A DNA stretch of 64,000 bases from Cytophagales bacterium (GTDB lineage Bacteria > Bacteroidota > Bacteroidia > Cytophagales > Cyclobacteriaceae), in the NCBI GenBank assembly GCA_020402945.1, contig JADBYQ010000018.1, positions 62,001-126,000 of the forward strand. Direction: 5' to 3'. Positions 39,806 to 48,500 of this stretch are shown one piece after another. How positions within the stretch are numbered: the first letter of the stretch is position 1; the number at the start of each line of letters is the position of its first letter. Position numbers and translations under genes: made by a program. The notes under the pieces are model-generated. The model had not been told where the DNA came from. It did no database searches and was given only the letters and a program-made list of their open reading frames with translations.

Positions 39806-40023
39806 TGAGAAGTCCTTTTTCTCACAGTTGCGTCTGTCAGGTATTGGCCGTTGGATATTTCACGCTCTCCTTCAAGAATAGCAAAAATCTGTTCTTTGGA
39901 AAGCAAAAGCATTTCCGATTTCGATTCGTCTTTCAAAAGAGAATAGACATCCTTCAAAAAACTTTCGTCTTTCGATTTTTTAATTTTTTGAATCAATGCC
40001 CTTTTTACCTCAGCTGTTGACAT
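39790..40023 (-). CDS. Putative antitoxin partner
   Basis: The 77-residue protein precedes and overlaps the RelE/ParE-type toxin gene. It is charged and helical: an N-terminal helix VKRALIQKIKKSKDESFLKDVYSLL followed by MLLLSKEQIFAILEGEREI and a C-terminal TDATVRKRTSQWL. It does not show a clear ribbon-helix-helix or HTH signature, but similar small proteins precede Bacteroidota RelE/ParE toxins. The antitoxin role is inferred from position and size. Its own promoter should lie in the 124 bases before 40148. Confidence 0.65.
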   Translation of the reverse strand: MSTAEVKRALIQKIKKSKDESFLKDVYSLLKDESKSEMLLLSKEQIFAILEGEREISNGQYLTDATVRKRTSQWLGK

Positions 40024-40147
40024 ATTTTGTTATTTGCGTTTTAAAGTTAGCAAAAAGCAAAATGATTTTAGGCAAGCAGGATTGACCTTTGAGAATGAAA
40101 AAAAGAATCATGGGTGAAAAGCTCATCCCATTTCGAATCTTGGATAC

Positions 40148-41137
40148 TTACTTGCTAATCGGCACCTTCTGCAACAGCGCTTTTACAATATCTGCTGTTT
40201 TTACGTTGTCGGCTTCAGCTTCATAGTTTAATAAGATACGGTGGTTCATCACATCCAACGCCACTTCCTTGATATCTTCCGGCAGCACATAGTCGCGGCC
40301 TTCCATATAGGCAACTGCTTTCGAGGCGAGGTTTAAGTTAATGCTGGCCCGGGGTGAAGCACCAAATTGAATGTATTGTGCTTCATGGTCCAACTTGTAT
40401 TCTTTCGGCTTGCGCGTAGCGGTCACCAACTCGATGATGTATTTCTCGAGCGATTCGGAAATCTTCACTTTATTCACCTCTTCGCGAATGGCAAACATAT
40501 CTTCTTTGGTCAACACGGTATTTACCTCATAGCCAAACTGCATGTTGGATATCCTGCGCATGATTTCCAATTCTTCTTGTTTGGTGGGATAGTTGACAAA
40601 TACCTTCATCATGAAACGGTCTACCTGCGCTTCGGGTAGTGGGTAAGTTCCTTCCTGATCAACCGGGTTCTGCGTGGCCAGCACTAAAAAGGGGCGATCT
40701 AACTTAAATGTAGTTTCGCCAATCGTTACCGTCTTTTCTTGCATGGCTTCCAGCAAGGCAGACTGCACTTTGGCAGGAGAGCGGTTGATTTCATCGGCCA
40801 GAATGATATTGGCAAAAATAGGCCCCTTTTTTACTTCAAATTTTCCGTCTTTTTGGTTGTAGATCATCGTGCCCACTAAATCCGCAGGCAACAAATCAGG
40901 GGTAAATTGTATTCGTTGAAAATCCAAATGCAATACTTTCGCAAGCGTAGAGATCGTTAATGTCTTTGCCAAGCCCGGCACACCTTCCAACAACACATGC
41001 CCGTTGGTGAAAAGCCCTACTAACAAGCGATTTACCATGTAGCTTTGGCCTACCACCACTTTGGCCACTTCTTCAAATACGTGTTTGATTTTTGCCTGAT
41101 GAGCCTGATGCAGTTCTGAGGAGGATGTAAATGCCAT
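40148..41137 (-). CDS. MoxR-family AAA+ ATPase
   Basis: The ATG at 41137 (MAFTSSSELHQAHQAKIKHV) is preferred to the longer frame from 41230. The Walker A is GVPGLAKT (about 58-65), Walker B IILADEINRSP, then TVTIGETTFKLDRPFLVLATQNP with the sensor region, EAQVDRFMMKV, and QFGASPRASINL (arginine-finger region). These are all MoxR-family marks. MoxR proteins usually act with VWA and DUF58 proteins in envelope-stress pathways; here no such partner is seen next to the gene, so its clients may be elsewhere. It is transcribed alone on the minus strand, divergent from the DinB-like gene. Confidence 0.93.
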   Translation of the reverse strand: MAFTSSSELHQAHQAKIKHVFEEVAKVVVGQSYMVNRLLVGLFTNGHVLLEGVPGLAKTLTISTLAKVLHLDFQRIQFTPDLLPADLVGTMIYNQKDGKFEVKKGPIFANIILADEINRSPAKVQSALLEAMQEKTVTIGETTFKLDRPFLVLATQNPVDQEGTYPLPEAQVDRFMMKVFVNYPTKQEELEIMRRISNMQFGYEVNTVLTKEDMFAIREEVNKVKISESLEKYIIELVTATRKPKEYKLDHEAQYIQFGASPRASINLNLASKAVAYMEGRDYVLPEDIKEVALDVMNHRILLNYEAEADNVKTADIVKALLQKVPISK

Positions 41138-41320
41138 AAAGTCTTTTTTTGAGAGCGACAAAATTAAAAAAAAGGGCGGATTTGAGGCATTTACTTTTTT
41201 TGTAGGCTGTGCGACATTCCGCCCGGCCAATTACCCTCAACTTTGCTTTGTTTTGCAACGGGTCAAGAGCCCGCCTTTCGGGTCATCGTTTCGATGAGCG
41301 GCAAAACAGGGTAGTCTAAA

Positions 41321-41872
41321 ATGTCTAACTTTAGCGCTTCAAAGAGGCCCATGCAACTTTCTATCGCCAGTAACGCTATTTTAAATCAGATTTCCGACCT
41401 TATCCATCAAGTAAAAGATGAGGATTTTTGTCGGCCGGTGAAGACGCTGAGTAATTCAACCATTGGCCAGCATTTGCGCCACATCCTGGAGTTTTTTATC
41501 TGCCTGGAGCAGGGGTCTGAACGCGGCAGAGTGAATTACGACAAGCGCCAACATGACAAGTTGATTGAGACCGACAGGTTTTTAGCTCTGCACACGATTC
41601 AAAAAATCAAAGAGTTTGTTTCAGCCCAACAAGCCGATCAACCCCTTCAATTAGAGGTAGGGTATCACCAAGATACAGAGGAAACGGTGGTGATTGCGTC
41701 TAATTTTTACAGAGAACTGATTTACAATATTGAACATGCCGTTCACCATGTGGCGATCATAAAAATTGGAGTGTTAGAAGTAGCTCCCTATGTGTCAATG
41801 CCACCTGATTTTGGAGTAGCCGTGTCAACCATTCGCCATAGGAAGTCCGAAACAGCACTTCAGCAGCGATAA
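41321..41872 (+). CDS. DinB-fold family protein
   Basis: The 183-residue protein has the four-helix DinB/YfiT pattern with likely metal ligands: SNSTIGQHLRHILEFFI (His at about 48-52) and YNIEHAVHHVAIIKIG (His at about 137-141). The helix between (NYDKRQHDKLIETDRFLAL) completes the bundle. DinB-like proteins are metal-dependent thiol or other small-molecule transferases; function here is unknown. The first ATG (41321) is used, although an internal ATG at 41351 (MQLSIASNA) would also give a complete domain. It precedes the ATP-grasp-like gene by 25 bases, so the two may be co-transcribed. Confidence 0.78.
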   Translation: MSNFSASKRPMQLSIASNAILNQISDLIHQVKDEDFCRPVKTLSNSTIGQHLRHILEFFICLEQGSERGRVNYDKRQHDKLIETDRFLALHTIQKIKEFVSAQQADQPLQLEVGYHQDTEETVVIASNFYRELIYNIEHAVHHVAIIKIGVLEVAPYVSMPPDFGVAVSTIRHRKSETALQQR

Positions 41873-41897
41873 TCTTACCATTATCTTTATTTTTTCT

Positions 41898-42914
41898 GTG
41901 CGAAATTTCTTTGTGAAGCTTTTTCATTGGGAGTATTGGCCATTCGGGATCATCCAGGCTCCGGTTATTTTACTATGGCTCTGGTATGCGGTTAAAGAAA
42001 GATCACTGTTCTATTTTTCCGCATCTAATCCGGGTATCCTAACAGGCGGGATGATGGGCGAATCAAAGTATGAAGTATTGCAATTAGTGCCTGATGATGT
42101 AAAGCCGAAAACGCTACTTGTTAGATCACCCTCTTCCATAGAGAAGTTGATGGATCTTCTCGCTATCAAAGGACTAACTTTCCCACTCATCTTTAAGCCG
42201 GATATGGGCGAGCGGGGCTGGATGGTTAGAAAAATCATTTCGGAGGCCGAGGCGAAACAATACTTGAGCGAGATTCGGGTTGACTTCATCATCCAGGAAC
42301 TGGTCGACTTGCCGCTAGAGTTTGGCGTATTCTATCTCCGCTTTCCAAGTCAGGAGAGCGGTTTTGTGAATTCAATTACGGGCAAGGTGTTTTTGTCGGT
42401 GGAAGGCGATGGAATGCAAACGCTTGAAGAACTAATCCGGAAAAAAGACAGGGCCATGTTGCAATGGGATGTGTTAAAAACTACCTATGCAAATCGGCTT
42501 CAAACTATTTTGCCAATAGGTGAAAAAATGGAGTTGGTGTCGATCGGCAATCATTGTCTGGGCACTACTTTTCTAAACCAAAATCACCTGATCAATGAAA
42601 AGCTCTCGGCTTCTTTTGACCGAATCAGCAAAAACATCAATGGTTTTTACTTTGGCAGGTTTGATTTGCGTTGTGCCTCATTGGCGGATTTAGAAAACGG
42701 AAGCGTAAAGATTGTTGAGTTGAATGGTTGTGGAGCCGAACCCGCGCACATTTATCATCCGGGTGCTTCGCTGTGGAAAGGTATTTCAGACTTGATCACC
42801 CATTGGAATAACATGTACCGGATCAGTAAAGAAAATCATGCCCGCGGTGTTGACTATTTGTCGTTTTGCGAGGCGCGCGCGATCTACCAAAAATTTAAAA
42901 TGAAAGTAGGGTAG
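41898..42914 (+). CDS. ATP-grasp-like ligase with N-terminal membrane segment
   Basis: The 338-residue protein begins with GTG, and a hydrophobic anchor follows (WPFGIIQAPVILLWLWYAVK). The body reads like an ATP-grasp (D-Ala-D-Ala ligase-like) enzyme: PLIFKPDMGERGWMVRKI (ATP-binding lysine and glycine loop, about 94-111), FIIQELVDLPLEFGVFYLRF (about 132-151) and the late GRFDLRCASLADLEN, VKIVELNGCGAEPAHIYHPG with metal-binding Glu/Asn (about 255-290). Substrates are not known; other ATP-grasp enzymes form peptide or ester bonds with an acyl phosphate intermediate. It lies between the DinB-like and LysE-like genes, all on the plus strand. Confidence 0.7.
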   Translation: MRNFFVKLFHWEYWPFGIIQAPVILLWLWYAVKERSLFYFSASNPGILTGGMMGESKYEVLQLVPDDVKPKTLLVRSPSSIEKLMDLLAIKGLTFPLIFKPDMGERGWMVRKIISEAEAKQYLSEIRVDFIIQELVDLPLEFGVFYLRFPSQESGFVNSITGKVFLSVEGDGMQTLEELIRKKDRAMLQWDVLKTTYANRLQTILPIGEKMELVSIGNHCLGTTFLNQNHLINEKLSASFDRISKNINGFYFGRFDLRCASLADLENGSVKIVELNGCGAEPAHIYHPGASLWKGISDLITHWNNMYRISKENHARGVDYLSFCEARAIYQKFKMKVG

Positions 42915-42976
42915 GTGAAATGTTTTTAAGGCTTCTGGTCTTATTTCGTACCTCGTAAACTCGTACCTTTCGCTTC

Positions 42977-43591
42977 ATGTTTCTCTACCTTCAAGTATTT
43001 TTAACCGGATTGGTTTTTAGTTTCATTGGTTCTATTCCACCGGGCACACTCAATGTTACGGTTCTTCAATTAGGATTGGACAAAAAGATGGGCGTGGCAC
43101 TACGATTTGCCCTTGCGGTTTCCATTATTGAATACCCCTATGCATGGATCGCTGTTGCTTTTGAAGATTGGTTGACTTCCTCTCCACTTATCATCGAGAA
43201 TTTTCAATTGATCACGGCCGTTGTCATGACGGTGCTTGGGCTGTTTACCCTTTGGGCATCCAGAAAACCGTCTACCTTTTCGGTCAAGTTTAGCGAAAGC
43301 GGATTCAGGCGAGGGATCGTTTTGAGTTTGCTCAACCCGATGGCTATTCCTTATTGGATGGGTGCCACTGCCTACTTTAAGGCGCAGGGTTGGGTCGACC
43401 TTTCAACGCAAGGGCTTATCCACAGTTATGTGTTGGGCACTTCCGTGGGAGCCATGCTATTGCTCACCTTATTTATTTTTTTGGCGAACCGCTTATCGAG
43501 GTATGTCCAGCAAAACATCATCATTAAGATGCTACCGGGTATTATAATGTTAGTCTTGGGCCTTTACGCGTTTGCCCGTTATTTGTTTTGA
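42977..43591 (+). CDS. LysE-family amino acid/metabolite exporter-like protein
   Basis: The 204-residue membrane protein has about six hydrophobic helices. LysE/RhtB-like marks are the early PPGTLNVTVLQLGLDKKMG (after FSFIGSI) and the central RRGIVLSLLNPMAIPYWMGATAY (about 115-137), with the conserved NPxxxP core. The family exports amino acids or similar compounds; the substrate is unknown. It is downstream of the ATP-grasp-like gene (62-base gap) and upstream of purM. A role in exporting the ATP-grasp product is possible, but only by neighbourhood. Confidence 0.82.
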   Translation: MFLYLQVFLTGLVFSFIGSIPPGTLNVTVLQLGLDKKMGVALRFALAVSIIEYPYAWIAVAFEDWLTSSPLIIENFQLITAVVMTVLGLFTLWASRKPSTFSVKFSESGFRRGIVLSLLNPMAIPYWMGATAYFKAQGWVDLSTQGLIHSYVLGTSVGAMLLLTLFIFLANRLSRYVQQNIIIKMLPGIIMLVLGLYAFARYLF

Positions 43592-43651
43592 GTGACCCCG
43601 GTCTTTTCGAAATCTAAAATCTATTACCACCTTTGTCTATAATTTTTTTCA

Positions 43652-44818
43652 GTGTCAGATCGATATAATCAACGCGGGGTCTCAGCTTCCAAGGAAGACG
43701 TGCATGAAGCCATCAAAAAGATAGACAAAGGACTTTACCCACAAGCTTTTTGCAAAATCGTGCCTGATTTACTGGCAAACGATCCAAATTATTGCACGGT
43801 CATGCACGCAGATGGCGCGGGCACCAAATCTTCTCTTGCTTACATTTATTGGAAAGAGACAGGCGACCTCAGTGTGTGGAAAGGAATTGCACAAGATGCC
43901 ATCATCATGAATGTAGATGACCTGTTGTGTGTAGGCGCCACAGGCCCCATTCTCCTTTCCTCGACCATTGGCAGAAATAAAAATAAAATTCCCGGTGAAG
44001 TGATCAGCACGTTGATCAATGGAACCGAAGAAGTATTGGAAATGCTGCGATCACACGGCATGGCGATTAGCAGCACGGGTGGAGAGACGGCAGATGTGGG
44101 CGATTTGGTTCGCACCATCATTGTCGATAGCACGGTCACCGCTCGCCTCAAGCGAGACGAAGTGATCGACAATAAAAATATTGAGGCCGGTGATGTCATT
44201 GTTGGCTTAGCATCCTATGGGCAGGCCGTTTATGAATCAGAATACAATGGAGGCATGGGGAGCAATGGGTTGACTTCATCGCGCCACGATGTTTTTAGTA
44301 ACGTGTACGCAAAGAAATATCCCGAGTCGTATGACCCATCGGTTCCGGCAGAGTTGGTTTATTCCGGTAAGTATTTGGTCACCGATCAACTACCATCAAC
44401 GCCCTTAAATATTGGCAAACTTGTGTTGTCACCCACGCGCACCTACGCACCCGTCATCATTGCCATGCTGAAAGAAATGCGTGCACACATTCACGGGATG
44501 GTGCATTGCAGTGGCGGAGCGCAAACTAAAGTATTGCACTTCATCGACAATCTCCATGTGATTAAGGATCATTTATTTGAAATTCCTCCTCTTTTTAAAC
44601 TGATCCATGGAGTAAGTGGTACTGATTTAAAAGAGATGTATAAAGTCTTCAACATGGGTCATCGAATGGAAATCTACCTGCCTGAAAAAATGGCAGCGCA
44701 GGTTATTTTGATCAGTCGTTCATTGGGCGTGGAGGCACAGATTGTTGGAAGAGTAGAATCCTTTGAAAAAAAGCAAGTGACGGTGAAAACTTCGCTGGGG
44801 GAGTTTGTTTATTATTAG
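43652..44818 (+). CDS. purM: Phosphoribosylformylglycinamidine cyclo-ligase (PurM, AIR synthase)
   Basis: The 388-residue protein starts with GTG. The PurM signatures are the early YNQRGVSASKEDVHEAIKKI, the ATP-binding VMHADGAGTKSSLAYI (about 51-66, DGAGTK), NVDDLLCVGATGPILLSSTIGRNK (about 90-113) and STGGETADVGD (about 141-151). The C-terminal part includes MVHCSGGAQTKVLHFI and VFNMGHRMEIY. It makes aminoimidazole ribotide from FGAM with ATP in purine synthesis. It is somewhat longer than the E. coli enzyme (345), as in other Bacteroidota. It belongs to a pathway with purN at 57552. Confidence 0.93.
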   Translation: MSDRYNQRGVSASKEDVHEAIKKIDKGLYPQAFCKIVPDLLANDPNYCTVMHADGAGTKSSLAYIYWKETGDLSVWKGIAQDAIIMNVDDLLCVGATGPILLSSTIGRNKNKIPGEVISTLINGTEEVLEMLRSHGMAISSTGGETADVGDLVRTIIVDSTVTARLKRDEVIDNKNIEAGDVIVGLASYGQAVYESEYNGGMGSNGLTSSRHDVFSNVYAKKYPESYDPSVPAELVYSGKYLVTDQLPSTPLNIGKLVLSPTRTYAPVIIAMLKEMRAHIHGMVHCSGGAQTKVLHFIDNLHVIKDHLFEIPPLFKLIHGVSGTDLKEMYKVFNMGHRMEIYLPEKMAAQVILISRSLGVEAQIVGRVESFEKKQVTVKTSLGEFVYY

Positions 44819-44864
44819 AGTACCCTAGATACTTTGATATTACTTATAAACTTATCCGGTCCAA

Positions 44865-45200
44865 CTAAAGCTGTTTGCTAAAGACCTCAATCAATCTTTG
44901 AAGTTCCTTGTCAGAAATATTGGGCTGTTCGGATTTATCAAAAATATCCATAAGGAATACTCTGCCTTTCAAGATGCGGACCAAAGTTATAATTCTGGCA
45001 CCACTGCTTTTACCTTTGCCTTTTGACGAAATAGCTAATCTGATTTTGTAACAATCTTTTCCGAGTGGAACACCTTGCTCAGGCGTTTCAACTAGGGATT
45101 CCACTAAAGGTTTTAAGTCTGACTTAAGTGACTTATATTTTTTCGAAAGCCTCTTAAATTTTCTCTCAAAAGGTTCAGTGACTATAACTTCAAAGTTCAT
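44865..45200 (-). CDS. RelE/HigB-type toxin-like protein
   Basis: The 111-residue protein reads as a RelE-superfamily toxin: the N-terminal FEVIVTEPFERKFKRLSKKYKSLKSDLKPLV helices, the VPLGKDCYKIRLAISSKGKGKS strand with a Lys-rich segment, and the C-terminal GARIITLVRILKGRVFLMDIFDKSEQPNIS. The YKIRLAISS pattern and DIFDKSE end are typical of the Bacteroidota HigB/RelE branch. It overlaps the upstream small gene by 11 bases, which supports a toxin-antitoxin pair. It lies between purM and ileS on the opposite strand. Confidence 0.82.
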   Translation of the reverse strand: MNFEVIVTEPFERKFKRLSKKYKSLKSDLKPLVESLVETPEQGVPLGKDCYKIRLAISSKGKGKSSGARIITLVRILKGRVFLMDIFDKSEQPNISDKELQRLIEVFSKQL

Positions 45201-45402
45201 TCAGTAACTGACTAGCTGATTTCAATTTTTTCTTTCCCTGTTCAAACAACTTTACATCCTGGAAAGCCTCGGACAAATCATTTATGTGTTGACTTTTCTT
45301 TTTGTCGCGTACTTGCTGAAGCACTTTTACATAACGAAAGTTTTTAATCAATTCCATAAAAAATGGTGACCGGTTGTCTTCAACTTCTAAAATCATTTTC
45401 AT
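45190..45402 (-). CDS. Putative antitoxin partner of the RelE/HigB-type toxin
   Basis: The ATG at 45402 (MKMILEVEDNRSPFFMELIK) is chosen over 45429 because it gives the compact family-like N-terminus. The 70-residue protein is highly charged and helical (FMELIKNFRYVKVLQQVRDK, then LSEAFQDVKLFEQGKKKLKS). It overlaps the toxin gene by 11 bases. Small proteins of this type, with the EVxDxRxxFFMELIxNF start, precede RelE-like toxins in Bacteroidota, but it lacks an obvious DNA-binding domain. Antitoxin function is inferred from position. Confidence 0.68.
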   Translation of the reverse strand: MKMILEVEDNRSPFFMELIKNFRYVKVLQQVRDKKKSQHINDLSEAFQDVKLFEQGKKKLKSASQLLNEL

Positions 45403-45520
45403 AGTTGGATTTATAGAATTAGAATGCAAAAGTAGTGTATTTGCCTAAATTATATTAGCGTAAAATACGCAAGGTCAAATCCCTTATTCTTACTAAATTG
45501 CGCCCTATTTTTCAGTATCC

Positions 45521-48500
45521 GTGAGTAAATATAAAGAAGCCAAAGAACTCAATTACGCTACCATCGCCAGCGAGATGCTGGAATTTTGGAAGGAGAACCA
45601 GATTTTTGAAAAATCGGTGAGCAACCGCGAAGGCGCAAAGACCTTTACTTTCTATGAGGGACCACCGTCTGCCAATGGCACGCCCGGTATTCACCACGTG
45701 ATGGCGCGCACCGTCAAAGACATTTTTTGTCGCTATAAAACGCTACAGGGTTTTCAGGTAAAGCGCAAGGGCGGTTGGGACACACACGGGCTACCCGTGG
45801 AGTTACAAGTGGAAAAGGAATTGGGCATCACCAAAGATGACATAGGCAAGAAAATTTCCATCGAAGACTACAACAAGAAGTGCCGCGAAACGGTGATGAA
45901 GTACAAAGATCAATGGGATGATCTCACCACCAAGATGGGCTATTGGGTAGATTTGAAAAATCCATACGTTACTTACGAAAAAGAATACATTGAATCGCTG
46001 TGGTGGATTTTGAAAAAATTCTACGATAAAGGTTTATTGTATAAAGGTTACACCATACAACCTTACTCTCCTTCAGACGGCACCGGACTTAGTTCGCATG
46101 AGTTGAACCAACCTGGTTGCTATAAAGATGTGAAGGATACTTCGGTGGTGGCGCAGTTTAAGTTGAAGCGTGATGACAAGTCTAAGTTTCTATTTGGTAC
46201 TAAATCAACGTTTAATCCAGAGTTTAATGATTTGGATGTTTACATCTTAGCCTGGACAACTACACCTTGGACACTTCCATCTAATACCGCTTTGGCAGTA
46301 GGTGAAAAAATTAAATATGTTCAGGTTAACTCCTTCAATCCCTACACATTTAAACCGGTGAGTGTAGTGCTGGCGAAGGACCTGGTGGGCAAATATTTTT
46401 CAGAGAAGAACAGAGACCTAAAGTTAGGTGACTATAAATCAGGAGATAAAGCAATTCCTTTCGAAATTGTAAAAGTGTTTTCCGGTAAAGAGTTAATCGG
46501 CCTCCGCTACGAACAGTTGATGCCTTATGTGCAGCCGTTCTATTCTGCAGAAAACGCGTTTCAAATAATCTCTGGAGATTTTGTAACAACAGAAGATGGA
46601 ACTGGGGTAGTTCACATTTCGCCCACCTTCGGTGCCGATGACTTTCGGGTAGCAAAGCAAAATGGAATCCCTGCCCTTACCGTCAAGGACGAAGCCGGCA
46701 ATGAATTGCCAACCGTTGATAAAAAGGGAAAATTCATTTCCGTCATTGGCGAAAAACTGAAGGAAGGTGTCGCCAAGTATAATATTAAAACCCACAAGCC
46801 ACTTGGTGCTGATGATTTTTATGTAAAGAACTACACCGATGAAGATGAAACGAATCCAGATTACAAGAACACGGATGTTATCATCTCGATCATTTTAAAA
46901 GAGGAAAACAAAGTTTTTAAAGTAGAGAAGTACGAGCATACTTACCCGCACTCCTGGCGCACCGACAAGCCCGTATTGTATTATCCGCTGGATGCGTGGT
47001 TTATCAAAACTACTGCGCTTAAGGATAAGATGGTCGAGTTGAACAAAACCATCAATTGGAAACCGGAGTCGACAGGTACAGGACGCTTTGGTAATTGGTT
47101 GGAGAACTTGGTGGATTGGAATTTGTCTCGCTCGCGTTATTGGGGAACGCCATTGCCTATTTGGCGGACAGACACTTCACTCTCCGGAGAATATCCGGAA
47201 GAGTTTATTGTCGGTGATATTTCCGAATTTGAAAAAGACGGGTGGTATTATTATGATGAATCGAAATTCAGTCCTTTTTTAGCATTTCTCAATGATGTTA
47301 AACGAGGCAATAAACCAACAAGTGAAGTATTGGAATACCAAGAACAGAATTTTAAGAATCTACAATTTCTTCCTAACGATCGGGAAATTGAGTTTAAAGA
47401 CCTACTGAATGTATTCATAGACCCAGTATTGTATGTCAAATATCTAGTCCCAGCAAAGGATTTAGTTAAGTCTTTGGATCTGCATCGACCCTTTGTTGAT
47501 AATCTTTTTTTCATTACTCAGAATCCAGGATCAAATACTAATACAGAGAAAATTATCTACAAGCGTGAACTTGATCTTATCGATGTTTGGTTCGATTCAG
47601 GTGCGATGCCTTACGCGCAATGGCATTATCCATTTGAGAATAAAGAAGTTTTTGAAAATTCATATCCGGCTGATTACATCTCAGAAGGCGTTGACCAAAC
47701 ACGCGGCTGGTTCTTCACGTTGCACGCTATTGCTACTTTACTTAGCGAGAGCAGTGAAGAAATTAAAGCCGTCAACAAAAAGGTGAACAATGGCGGAGTA
47801 GCATTTAAAAACGTCATCTCTACCGGGCTGGTGCTGGATAAGAACGGAGAGAAAATGAGCAAGCGCAAAGGCAATGTCGTTGATCCCTACACAACGCTGG
47901 GAAAATACGGAGCGGATGTGGTGCGTTGGTACATGATTGAAAATGCACCTCCATGGGATAACCTGAAGTTTGACTTAGCGGGTATTGAGGAAACCCAACG
48001 CAGGTTTTTCGGTACGCTGATGAACACGTATTCCTTCTTTGCCATGTATGCCAATATCGATGGCTTTGTAAAAGATGAAATGAATAATGTTCCATTTGAT
48101 CGTCTGGCGCCACTAGATAAATGGATCATCACCAAAGAACAATCGTTGATCGAAGAAGTGTCTGCTGCTTACGAAGACTATGAGCCAACGAAAGCAGCTC
48201 GCGCCATTCAAGAATTCGTGAACGATCACGTATCAAATTGGTACGTTCGCCTAAACCGTAAGCGTTTTTGGCAGCCATCGTCCTTGTCCTCCGTAGCCTT
48301 GGCGAAGGAGGACTTGTCTTCCACAGCCTCATCTAAAGGGGGCTTATCACTATCCGAAGATAAACGTGCAGCTTATGAAACACTCTACGAATGTTTGATG
48401 GTAACGGCTCAGTTGATGGCTCCCATCGCTCCATTCTTTAGTGAGTGGCTTTATAAAAACCTGACTGATAATATTCGTAGCAAGGCAAAGCAGTTCAATA

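Noticed and set aside
47251..48332. Several minus-strand frames of 66-180 codons inside ileS
   Set aside because: They are shadows of the conserved plus-strand IleRS frame, without domains or start signals of their own.
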